Shown here piece by piece: positions 1-5,144 of a DNA stretch of 6,628 nt. The translations under genes were made by a program, and so were the position numbers. The DNA is taken from NCBI GenBank assembly GCA_946222625.1, contig CAMILJ010000116.1, positions 1-6,628 on the forward strand, given 5' to 3'. This DNA is from an uncultured Corynebacterium sp. Lineage in GTDB: Bacteria > Actinomycetota > Actinomycetes > Mycobacteriales > Mycobacteriaceae. Positions within the stretch are counted from its first letter, which is position 1; each line of letters starts with the position of its first letter. The notes beneath the pieces are model-generated. The model saw only the letters and a list, made by a program, of their open reading frames with translations, searched no databases and was not told the origin of the DNA.

Positions 1-269
1 AAGAGTGCCCGGTCGACTGCATCTACGAGGGCAAGCGCATGCTCTACATCCACCCAGACGAGTGCGTGGACTGCGGTGCCTGCGAGCCGGCTTGCCCGGT
101 GGAGGCCATCTTCTACGAGGATGATGTCCCGGATGAGTGGCTGGACTACAACGACGCCAACGCCGCCTTTTTTGACGATCTCGGCTCCCCGGGTGGCGCA
201 GCAGCACTTGGACCGCAGGACTTTGACGTCCCGATGATCGCTAAGCTCCCACCCCAGAACCAGGAGTAG
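1..269 (+). CDS. fdxA: 7Fe ferredoxin FdxA/FdxC, 5'-truncated by window edge
   Basis: This is the C-terminal 88 residues of a small soluble electron carrier. The open frame begins at base 3 (bases 1-2 end a split codon) and runs to TAG at 267-269. Seen: an E-C-P-V-D-C block followed by C-x2-C-x2-C-x3-C-P (CVDCGACEPACP). In the Azotobacter FdI/actinobacterial FdxA family the CPVDC first Cys plus the three spaced Cys bind the [4Fe-4S] cluster, and the final Cys before Pro binds the [3Fe-4S] cluster. The two other 3Fe ligands would lie in the roughly 19 residues missing to the left, judged by the usual length of about 105-107 residues. The ATG at 39 is an internal Met, not the start. The tail after the clusters (acidic, then LGSPGGA and KLPPQ) is typical of actinobacterial FdxA. 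It is co-directional with dapC, whose start is 3 bases after the stop; this pairing is familiar in Corynebacterium and Mycobacterium. The physiological partner enzyme is not shown by the sequence. Confidence 0.95.
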   Translation, partial: ECPVDCIYEGKRMLYIHPDECVDCGACEPACPVEAIFYEDDVPDEWLDYNDANAAFFDDLGSPGGAAALGPQDFDVPMIAKLPPQNQE

Positions 270-272
270 AGC

Positions 273-1358
273 ATGAGCCGCACGCCGCTTGGACACACAC
301 TCCCGGATTTTCCGTGGAACTCGCTCGCCGGCGCCAAGAAGAAAGCCCAGGCGCATCCGGACGGGATCGTTGACCTCTCGGTGGGCAATCCCGTTGATCC
401 GGTTGCCCCTGGCGTGCAGCTAGCGCTGTCCGCAGCGGCCGAGGCTCCCGGCTATCCGCAGACTCAGGGCACCCCGGAGCTGCGTGAGGCTATCGCGAAG
501 GCACTTGAGCGCCGCTACAACATGAACGTGGACGCGGTGCTGCCGGTCATTGGTACCAAGGAAGCCATCGCCTGGCTGCCCACCTTGTTGGGCATGCGCG
601 GTGAGACCGTCGCCTTCCCAACGGTGGCTTACCCCACCTATGAGGTCGGCGCCCTCTTGGCCGGTGCTAAGCCCCTGCGCGCCGACGAGGACTTCCAGGA
701 TGCGTCGCTCGTGTTCATTAACTCGCCGTCGAATCCGACGGGCCGGGTGCTGGGCGTCGAGAAGCTGCGTGAAATCGTCGCCTGGGCGCGCGCGAACAAT
801 GCCATCGTGGCCTCGGACGAGTGCTACATGGGCTTGGGATGGGATGATGAGAACCCGCCGGTGTCTATCCTGGACCCGCGGGTGACGGACGGCGACAACA
901 CAGGGCTCATCGCCATGCATTCGCTGTCCAAGAGCGCGAACATGGCCTCCTACCGTGCCGGTTTCTTTGCGGGCGATGCCGAGCTCATCGCCGAGCTGCT
1001 GGAACTGCGCAAGCACGCAGGGCTCATTGTGCCGGGCCCCATTCAGGCGGCCATGGTTGCCGCGCTTGACGACGACCCCTCCGAAGCCCTCCAGCGCCAG
1101 CGCTACGCCGCGCGCCGTGTGGAACTCATGCGGGCGTTGACGGGAGCCGGTTTTAGGATTGAACACTCCGAGGCAGGGCTCTACCTGTGGGCAACGCGCG
1201 GTGAGAACTGCCGCGAAACCGTCGACTGGCTGGCCGAGCGCGGCATCCTCGTTGCGCCTGGTGATTTCTACGGCCCAGCGGGCGAGCAGTTTGTGCGTAT
1301 TGGCCTCAACGGTACGGACGAGCGCATCGCGGCGGCGGTGGCGCGCTTGGCTGAGTAA
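273..1358 (+). CDS. dapC: Succinyldiaminopimelate aminotransferase DapC
   Basis: This is a cytosolic PLP-dependent class I/II aminotransferase of 361 residues. The family reaction converts N-succinyl-2-amino-6-ketopimelate plus glutamate into N-succinyl-LL-diaminopimelate plus 2-oxoglutarate, in the succinylase branch of lysine and meso-DAP synthesis. Seen: SVGNPVDP near residues 36-43; YPQTQGTPELREAI near 61-74; the cofactor-binding SPSNPTG with Asn154; SDECY with Asp182 and Tyr185; the Schiff-base lysine Lys220 in HSLSKSANMASYRAG with Arg228; and a C-terminal FVRIGLNG with Arg342 for substrate carboxylate. Length fits the corynebacterial enzyme (about 365 residues). The ATG at 273 is chosen because AGGAG at 262-266 lies six bases upstream, overlapping the fdxA stop, so translation is probably coupled. 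It was assigned to DapC rather than another aminotransferase from the SKSANMASYRAGF signature and the fdxA neighbour. The next gene begins immediately after its TAA and in the same frame. Confidence 0.93.
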   Translation: MSRTPLGHTLPDFPWNSLAGAKKKAQAHPDGIVDLSVGNPVDPVAPGVQLALSAAAEAPGYPQTQGTPELREAIAKALERRYNMNVDAVLPVIGTKEAIAWLPTLLGMRGETVAFPTVAYPTYEVGALLAGAKPLRADEDFQDASLVFINSPSNPTGRVLGVEKLREIVAWARANNAIVASDECYMGLGWDDENPPVSILDPRVTDGDNTGLIAMHSLSKSANMASYRAGFFAGDAELIAELLELRKHAGLIVPGPIQAAMVAALDDDPSEALQRQRYAARRVELMRALTGAGFRIEHSEAGLYLWATRGENCRETVDWLAERGILVAPGDFYGPAGEQFVRIGLNGTDERIAAAVARLAE

Positions 1359-2174
1359 GTGGTCTTTCGCCCGCCGGCGCGGGAGGGGATTAGCCCGCGC
1401 AAGGTGATGCTCACCGGCATCGTGCCCGCTACACCTACCTATTGGGCAGGTGAGGCGGGCGATTCCGCGTTTTCTCCTGGCACTCGCTTGGAGCCCGGCA
1501 CTCTACTTCCTGGGCCCACGTTGGTGTGGTATCACCCTTCTATCCCGCGTGAAGTGCCCATTCCCTTTGACTACCGGGTGGTATATGAGGACGGGGACCT
1601 GATAGTCGTCGACAAGCCGCACTTCTTACCCACGACGTCGAATGGGCGCATCGTCCGCGAGACCCTCCAGACCCGCCTGCGAGTGGACTTTAATGAGGAC
1701 TCTATCGTGCCGCTGCACAGGTTGGACCGGTTGACGTCGGGGTTGGTGTTGTGCTCGCGCAATCCCCGCACGCGCGCGGCGTACCAGCTTCTTTTCCAAG
1801 AGCGTGCGGTGCTTAAGCACTACAGGGCAGAGGTCAGTGTTCCTTTTTCGGCCGCAGTCGCTGAGCGTACTGTCTGTCTGGGAATGCGGCGCGTTCCTGG
1901 CAGGCGCCAGGTCAGCGTGGATCCTTCTGGCACGCCTACGGAGACAAGAGTGCGCGCTAGTGGAACGATTGCCGATGTCTGGCCATTAACCGGACACACC
2001 CACCAAATCCGCGTGGTACTCAACTACCTGGGGCATCCGATTGTGGGGGATGATACGTATCCGGTGGATCGTGGGTTGTCCCTCTACGATTTTTCCACGC
2101 CGCTGCGGCTTTCTCACATCGCCCTGAGCTTTCAGGATCCGCTTTCTGGTGAGAAGCGTGAGTTTAAGCTGTGA
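1359..2174 (+). CDS. RluA-family rRNA pseudouridine synthase
   Basis: A cytosolic RNA-modifying enzyme that isomerises uridine to pseudouridine, most likely in rRNA; the target site cannot be told from sequence. Seen in the 271-residue product: the N-terminal RPPAREGISPRKV segment common in actinobacterial members; the DGDLIVVDKPHFLPT motif (about 78-92); the catalytic motif HRLDRLTSGL at 120-129 with the nucleophilic Asp123; and the C-terminal TGHTHQIRVVLNYLGHPIVGDDTY block (about 211-234). No S4 domain is apparent, as in RluA/RluC-type short members. The start is taken as GTG 1359 because the frame is closed just upstream by the dapC TAA and the conserved N-terminus would otherwise be lost. 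No clear ribosome binding site precedes it. GTG 1404 or ATG 1407 are alternatives. The absence of any spacer suggests expression by coupling to dapC. Family assignment is firm, substrate specificity is not. Confidence 0.9.
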   Translation: MVFRPPAREGISPRKVMLTGIVPATPTYWAGEAGDSAFSPGTRLEPGTLLPGPTLVWYHPSIPREVPIPFDYRVVYEDGDLIVVDKPHFLPTTSNGRIVRETLQTRLRVDFNEDSIVPLHRLDRLTSGLVLCSRNPRTRAAYQLLFQERAVLKHYRAEVSVPFSAAVAERTVCLGMRRVPGRRQVSVDPSGTPTETRVRASGTIADVWPLTGHTHQIRVVLNYLGHPIVGDDTYPVDRGLSLYDFSTPLRLSHIALSFQDPLSGEKREFKL

Positions 2175-2248
2175 GATTGGGCGCTATTGCGGCGCGCGTT
2201 TTAGTTTGCGCTGATTAAGGGACTAAACTCAAACGAAGTTTTATTCAT

Positions 2249-2254
2249 CATAAT
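2249..2254 (+). promoter_or_regulatory. Possible -10 element for gtrA-like gene
   Basis: CATAAT sits about 28 bases before the chosen ATG in an AT-rich stretch (2230-2265) that stands out from GC-rich surroundings. The hexamer 17 bases upstream (AACTCA) is a poor -35 match, so this is only a candidate. The remaining bases from 2175 show a weak GCGC stem followed by GTTTTAGTTT (2180-2207), possibly a poor terminator for the upstream operon. Confidence 0.3.
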
Positions 2255-2268
2255 TGAGCATTTTGTAC

Positions 2269-2274
2269 GAAGGG
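2269..2274 (+). promoter_or_regulatory. Ribosome binding site deciding the gtrA-like start
   Basis: GAAGGG ends seven bases before ATG 2282 but only one base before the in-frame GTG 2276. This spacing favours ATG 2282 as the real start. Confidence 0.6.
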
Positions 2275-2281
2275 CGTGTCC

Positions 2282-2845
2282 ATGGCGGATCTGAGCTTTG
2301 CTCGCTTTGCCTCGAATTTTGGCCAGTTCATTAAGTTCGGTCTGGTCGGCGGTTCGGGCACGTTGGTCAATATCGCGACCTCAATCTTGGCCGCAAAGTG
2401 TGGATTGGCGTGGTTCGGCGCTACGCCGCATGACGCGATGTTCAATCTCTTCGGTACCCAGTTTCACGTGCGCTGGTTCATGCTCTTTTCCACCATCGCC
2501 TTCCTAGTTGCGAATACGTGGAATTACCAGCTCAACCGCATGTGGACTTTTAAATCCGTTAACAAGGTCTCGTGGTTGCGGGGTTTCTTCCCGTTCCTCA
2601 TTACAGGCATTGGCGCGTATTTGGTGACTCTTGCTGTGCAGTACCTACTGATGAATCCGACCTCGCCGCTGCAGTTACCGCCGCATATTTTCGACGACTC
2701 TACCGGCTTCCGCACGATGTACTACTGGGCCAATGCCATTTCGATCGTGGTAGCCATGCCTATCAATTTCATCTTCAACAAACTGTGGACCTTCCGCTCG
2801 ACACCCAAGAAGCCGGTCGTGGTCCACGAGACTGAGCCGGCCTAG
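2282..2845 (+). CDS. GtrA-family four-helix membrane protein
   Basis: A 187-residue integral membrane protein of the GtrA/DPMS type. Family members are thought to flip or position lipid-linked sugars for cell-envelope polysaccharide synthesis. Seen: four hydrophobic segments at about 16-38, 62-80, 101-124 and 143-166. An internal duplication is typical of the family: NYQLNRMWTFKS (81-92) after helix 2 and NFIFNKLWTFRS (162-173) after helix 4, each an N-x3-N-K/R-x-WTF motif at the membrane boundary. The FGLVGGSGTLVN stretch in helix 1 is also a GtrA hallmark. The C-terminus is a short charged tail. The ATG is chosen over GTG 2276 on ribosome-binding-site spacing. No glycosyltransferase lies next to it here, so the sugar and the polymer are unknown. 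It is separated by about 107 bases from the upstream operon and probably has its own promoter. Confidence 0.88.
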   Translation: MADLSFARFASNFGQFIKFGLVGGSGTLVNIATSILAAKCGLAWFGATPHDAMFNLFGTQFHVRWFMLFSTIAFLVANTWNYQLNRMWTFKSVNKVSWLRGFFPFLITGIGAYLVTLAVQYLLMNPTSPLQLPPHIFDDSTGFRTMYYWANAISIVVAMPINFIFNKLWTFRSTPKKPVVVHETEPA

Positions 2846-2902
2846 TCTCGCCCATTCCGCGTCGCGCGCCATCCCGCCTGCCCCTTCGCCCGCCGACTTT
2901 TT

Positions 2903-2952
2903 GCCCCGCCCTCCCCTTCGCGCTCACCAGCGTTGGTCGGCGGGGCCTTTTT
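2903..2952 (+). terminator. Candidate rho-independent terminator of gtrA-like gene
   Basis: GCCCCGCC (2903-2910) pairs perfectly with GGCGGGGC (2939-2946). It is followed after one base by five T (2948-2952). The enclosed loop contains a small ACCA/TGGT stem (2926-2937). It overlaps the left arm of the first long inverted repeat, so the two structures would compete. A T-run after the stem is present only in the plus direction. Confidence 0.45.
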
Positions 2953-2976
2953 CATGTCGCGGTGAGCGGGAAGGGG
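2913..2976. repeat. Long-stem inverted repeat, copy 1
   Basis: The left arm CCCCTTCGCGCTCACC (2913-2928) is matched by the right arm GGTGAGCGGGAAGGGG (2961-2976): 15 of 16 positions complementary, with a 32-base spacer. The same arms recur in three other places in this window with unrelated spacers. Confidence 0.85.
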
Positions 2977-3070
2977 CGTCGGCAAGCGCGAAGGAGCGCG
3001 TTGGTGGTTTGACCGGTGAGATGGCGGGGCGAGACGTACTTCGGCGCTAGGTTCGGCGTGGGCGTATCCT

Positions 3071-3131
3071 CCCTTGGCGCTCACCGGCGCCTGTAAAAAG
3101 CAAGACCGCCGTCCGCGGTGAGCGCGAAGGG
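3071..3131. repeat. Long-stem inverted repeat, copy 2
   Basis: The left arm CCCTTGGCGCTCACCG (3071-3086) pairs with CGGTGAGCGCGAAGGG (3116-3131) at 15 of 16 positions around a 29-base spacer. The left arm is identical over 16 bases to that of copy 3, about 1.9 kb away. The right flank GGAGTGGGGCGGGG (3138-3151) resembles the right flank of copy 4. Confidence 0.85.
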
Positions 3132-3160
3132 CGGGATGGAGTGGGGCGGGGAAGAGCTGC

Positions 3161-3643
3161 CTAGTCGTCGAGTTCGGCATCGAGGCGGGCCTGGTCGCGG
3201 CGGTGCTGAAGGCGGCGGATGAAAGGGGCGAGTATTAGGACGGCGATAGCGCCAACTGCGGTGCCGGCTAGATAAGCGATGGGATTATGGCCGTCGGCAG
3301 GCGCATAGGCGTTGTAGGCGATTCCCGCGAACATCGCAATTGCTGGTATTAAGTAAACGGCCATGGCGGACCAATTACGTCCCACAAGCGGGGTGGCGAC
3401 TCGCTTGCGCAGCCACGCCGTGCCGATGGAGCTGCCAAAGATTGAAGGCACGATGGCGAGGAAGCACAGCATGCTCATCTTCCCAGGTAGAACCCAAGCG
3501 AGGATGGCTGCGGCGACGAGCTCGAGGAAGAGTGTCGGGGTAGCGCTGATGGCATACGCCTTGTAGAAAGTCTCGCGCTCGAATTCATCGTGGGAGGCGC
3601 GCTCGATCTCGTTGAGGGTGTAGTTGGCCAGGGCGTTAATCAT
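3161..3643 (-). CDS. Small four-helix membrane protein, unknown function
   Basis: I do not recognise a named family. The product of about 160 residues has a polar amphipathic N-terminus (NEIERASHDEFERETFYKAY), four hydrophobic segments at about 31-53, 57-78, 92-112 and 121-142, and a charged C-terminus rich in Arg then Asp/Glu. It follows the XRE-type regulator on the same strand, and the two genes overlap. The ATG at 3643 is preferred because GGAG at 3656-3653 is nine bases upstream and the ATG overlaps the regulator's stop by eight bases. In-frame alternatives are ATG 3652 and TTG 3658. Small HTH regulators of the YozG-like type are often paired with short multi-pass membrane proteins in other bacteria (family knowledge). 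By that analogy this may be the effector or target of the regulator (inference). The gene ends 30 bases from repeat copy 2. Confidence 0.75.
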   Translation of the reverse strand: MINALANYTLNEIERASHDEFERETFYKAYAISATPTLFLELVAAAILAWVLPGKMSMLCFLAIVPSIFGSSIGTAWLRKRVATPLVGRNWSAMAVYLIPAIAMFAGIAYNAYAPADGHNPIAYLAGTAVGAIAVLILAPFIRRLQHRRDQARLDAELDD

Positions 3644-3845
3644 GTTGTTCATCTCCAAAGATCTCTTCGACGGTCTTTTCTAGTTCACGGCAGATATCGA
3701 GGGCGAGGTACACGGAAGGGGAGTAGTTGCCGCGCTCGATATTGGCGATTGTTTGGCGGGAAACGCCGGCTCGTTCGGCGAGTTCGGCTTGAGACATTTC
3801 GAGCCAGCGCCGCCATTTGCGGACCATGTTCTGGTGCTCAGCCAT
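3636..3845 (-). CDS. XRE-type (YozG-like) HTH transcriptional regulator
   Basis: A 69-residue DNA-binding protein that is essentially a single Cro/C1-type helix-turn-helix. Seen: MSQAELAERAG (about 17-27) as helix 2, the turn and recognition helix VSRQTIANIERG (28-39), then the typical YSPSVYLALDICRELEKTVEEIF (41-63) closing the five-helix fold. No ligand or dimerisation domain follows. The start at ATG 3845 is well supported by AGGAGG at 3855-3850, four bases upstream. The stop overlaps the start of the membrane-protein gene, indicating translational coupling. An imperfect dyad lies in the short gap upstream and could be the autoregulatory operator. It most likely represses its own two-gene unit; this is inferred from family habit, not seen directly. 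Confidence 0.92.
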   Translation of the reverse strand: MAEHQNMVRKWRRWLEMSQAELAERAGVSRQTIANIERGNYSPSVYLALDICRELEKTVEEIFGDEQHD

Positions 3846-3849
3846 CTGC

Positions 3850-3855
3850 CCTCCT
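3850..3855 (-). promoter_or_regulatory. Strong ribosome binding site of the HTH regulator
   Basis: On the minus strand AGGAGG precedes ATG 3845 by four bases, within TAAAGGAGGGCAG. It is the best Shine-Dalgarno match in the minus-strand cluster. Confidence 0.75.
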
Positions 3856-3871
3856 TTACGATGTGTCGTGC

Positions 3872-3889
3872 TTACATGACTAAGTGTAA
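3872..3889. promoter_or_regulatory. Imperfect dyad, candidate operator/promoter of the HTH-membrane pair
   Basis: TTACA (3872-3876) and TGTAA (3885-3889) are inverted around an inner ACT-A-AGT dyad (3879-3885). The site lies 27-44 bases upstream of the regulator start in an AT-rich gap. On the minus strand it includes TTTACA, a possible -35 box. No convincing -10 was found, and there may be a competing start point. Confidence 0.4.
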
Positions 3890-3899
3890 AGAAAACTTG

Positions 3900-4760
3900 T
3901 CACGGTGGCAATGTTTGCATGCATAAGTGCCAAGTCCAATAAGGCTGGGTCGCGGCAGAAGGGAGCTTGGGATTTCGCCCTTTGAGCAGCTCAAGGGTCG
4001 CTTTGATAAGCAAGAAGGCATCGTCGAGGTGGTAGCGGATATCGTCGGCAGTAAAGCGCAAAACCGTATAGCCATGCGCCACGGCCGCGTTCTGCTTCGT
4101 ACGGTCTGCCTGAAAAGCCCTTCCATGCTTGTGGTATTCCCAACCGTCGACCTCGATGATGAGCTTGCCAATCTTCAGGTCAAAGCGGTAACCCGCAATG
4201 AGCACGTTGTGCTTAGGGAAAATCCCTTCTGCTCGGAGCCTTCGACTTAGTTGGCACTCCGGCACGCTGTCCGCACCGATAGGCGTGTGGCGAATCGCCT
4301 CCTTTAGGCGCCGGGGAATCCGACGCATTCTCCGCCGGTCGTTGTCTAAGCGCTCAGGGCCAGCCTTGCCGCGATAATGCACTTCTAACAGCTTCCCGCA
4401 AGTGTCGGCAATGCGACGGGCAGCCCACAGCACTTGGACCACAGGCAGGCCATTCACCTTGGTCGTAGCCGAAAGTCGCGAATGCGACACCCGAAAAGTC
4501 TTCCCCTTGAGCGTTCGTGGTCCCTCGGCCTCCAGCGGGAACGTCAAATTCCGCCCCAAGTGAATCTCCTGCGCGGTCTTACCCGTGAAATGTATTCGAC
4601 TTAGCCCGTGAGCCAGAGCTTTTGCCACAGCTAACGGCGACCACTCATCGCTATAAATCCCCCGATGCACGCGGAAGAGCTTTCCCGCGCGAAGCTTCCG
4701 CCGTATTGCCGCCTTGCTCAATCCCATCTCACGCAGCTCCGCGGTCGTCCATGCCTTCAT
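3900..4760 (-). CDS. AbiEi-like / DUF559 (Vsr-like) endonuclease-domain protein
   Basis: A soluble protein of about 286 residues with two parts (numbering from TTG 4769). The N-terminus, WTTAELREMGLSKAAIRRKLRAGKL...RVHRGIY (about 7-39), is the winged-helix segment seen in AbiEi-type antitoxins. The C-terminal half is a DUF559/Vsr-like PD-(D/E)xK nuclease domain: PECQLSRRLRAEGI with Glu171, RFDLKIGKLIIEVDGWEYH with Asp197, Glu206 and Asp208, then ADRTKQNAAVAHGYTVLRFT (221-240). The acidic residues expected for metal binding are present, so it is probably catalytically intact. Such fusions of about 290 residues are common and uncharacterised in Actinobacteria. No AbiEii-type toxin gene is adjacent. 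ATG 4760 and TTG 4769 are both possible starts and neither has a good ribosome binding site; ATG is preferred. By eye the gene is less GC-rich than its neighbours, which could mean acquisition. Role in defence or DNA repair is inference. Confidence 0.82.
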   Translation of the reverse strand: MKAWTTAELREMGLSKAAIRRKLRAGKLFRVHRGIYSDEWSPLAVAKALAHGLSRIHFTGKTAQEIHLGRNLTFPLEAEGPRTLKGKTFRVSHSRLSATTKVNGLPVVQVLWAARRIADTCGKLLEVHYRGKAGPERLDNDRRRMRRIPRRLKEAIRHTPIGADSVPECQLSRRLRAEGIFPKHNVLIAGYRFDLKIGKLIIEVDGWEYHKHGRAFQADRTKQNAAVAHGYTVLRFTADDIRYHLDDAFLLIKATLELLKGRNPKLPSAATQPYWTWHLCMQTLPP

Positions 4761-4785
4761 GAAGCTCAAGGTATGCAGTGCTTAA

Positions 4786-4795
4786 CGACGCGTCG
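4786..4795. promoter_or_regulatory. Ten-base perfect palindrome upstream of AbiEi-DUF559 gene
   Basis: CGACGCGTCG is fully self-complementary and lies 26 bases before ATG 4760 (17 before TTG 4769). AbiEi-type winged-helix proteins can bind their own promoter region (family knowledge), so this is a possible operator. Chance occurrence in GC-rich DNA is equally plausible. Confidence 0.3.
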
Positions 4796-4812
4796 AGGGT
4801 CAATTTCCCGCC

Positions 4813-4821
4813 TGTGGATAA
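4813..4821 (-). promoter_or_regulatory. Perfect DnaA-box-like nonamer
   Basis: The plus strand reads TGTGGATAA, so the minus strand carries TTATCCACA, the consensus DnaA box. It is a single copy in a gap with no dnaA, dnaN or parA nearby and no cluster of further boxes, so it is not an origin. Confidence 0.4.
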
Positions 4822-4969
4822 CTCCGCCTCAGAAGCTAGCTTTTGAGGGTTTATGTTGATGCGTCGTCATCCTGTTTCGCGCATTTTCTGTCGTGTGGGC
4901 TTTGCAGTGTTCGGATCGCCGCATCGGTTCGGCTTGGTCGCTCAACACGGCCCCAAAATCCGGCCCCGC

Positions 4970-5033
4970 GCCCTTGGCGCTCACCGGGAACGCTGATTAG
5001 CTGCTCAAGCTTTCGGCGGTGACCGCGAAGGGC
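4970..5033. repeat. Long-stem inverted repeat, copy 3
   Basis: The left arm GCCCTTGGCGCTCACCG (4970-4986) pairs with CGGTGACCGCGAAGGGC (5017-5033) at 15 of 17 positions around a 30-base spacer. Its left arm matches that of copy 2 exactly over 16 bases; its spacer does not resemble those of the other copies. Confidence 0.83.
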
Positions 5034-5082
5034 ATGGGCTTGGTCGGAAACTACAACGCAGCCGGAGGAATTGCATCGAGCG

Positions 5083-5144
5083 CCGCTCGCGCTCACCGAG
5101 CGCCCATTGACGACGCCCCACGGGCCGGCCGTGAGCGCGAAGGG
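5083..5144. repeat. Long-stem inverted repeat, copy 4
   Basis: The core TCGCGCTCAC (5087-5096) pairs perfectly with GTGAGCGCGA (5131-5140). Over the full 16-base arms (5083-5098 and 5129-5144) 13 positions pair; the spacer is about 30-34 bases. The right flank GGAGTGGAGCGGGG (5143-5156) matches the copy 2 flank at 13 of 14 bases. It begins about 50 bases past the permease stop and could fold at the end of that transcript, but no T-run follows. Confidence 0.78.

Larger units (their letters stand above)
2869..3139. repeat. Outer inverted repeat enclosing the left repeat pair
   Basis: CCATCCCGCC at 2869-2878 is perfectly inverted as GGCGGGATGG at 3130-3139. The similarity continues inward: after a four-base gap the left side reads CCTTCGC and the right side is preceded by GCGAAGG. 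The two inner hairpin repeats lie within this 271-base unit. Confidence 0.6.
2846..3160. other. Gene-free, GC-rich convergent intergenic region with nested inverted repeats
   Basis: This 315-base gap separates two convergent genes. No plausible coding sequence is seen: the frames open here have no motif and run across repeats. It holds a candidate terminator, two long-stem inverted repeats, an enclosing inverted repeat, and degenerate arm fragments between the repeats (GCGCGAAGG at 2986-2994 and CGGTGAG at 3014-3020). Confidence 0.75.

Noticed and set aside
1..269. Degenerate or shortened ferredoxin
   Set aside because: The missing N-terminus is explained by the window edge; the frame is open from base 3 and matches the family without interruption.
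420..1166. 248-residue open frame on the minus strand
   Set aside because: It lies wholly inside dapC, whose plus-strand product has all aminotransferase motifs. The minus-strand product is rich in Arg, His and Gly with no motif, as expected for a GC-rich shadow frame.
2842..3180. 112-residue minus-strand frame spanning the convergent intergenic gap
   Set aside because: It covers both inverted repeats and overlaps the end of the membrane-protein gene; Arg/Pro/Ala-rich composition and no good start signal.
4813..4821. Replication origin
   Set aside because: Only one DnaA-box match, no AT-rich unwinding region and no origin-associated genes.
4851..5096. 81-residue minus-strand frame in the second gap
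   Set aside because: It reads through repeat copy 3, shows no hydrophobic or domain pattern and lacks a convincing ribosome binding site.
2913..5144. CRISPR array
   Set aside because: The repeats are inverted pairs, not regularly spaced direct repeats; they occur in two distant gaps and no cas gene is present.
2913..5144. Integron attC sites
   Set aside because: Stem-plus-variable-spacer units flanking genes recall attC, but the RYYYAAC/GTTRRRY ends are absent, copies do not alternate with single genes, and no integrase is seen.
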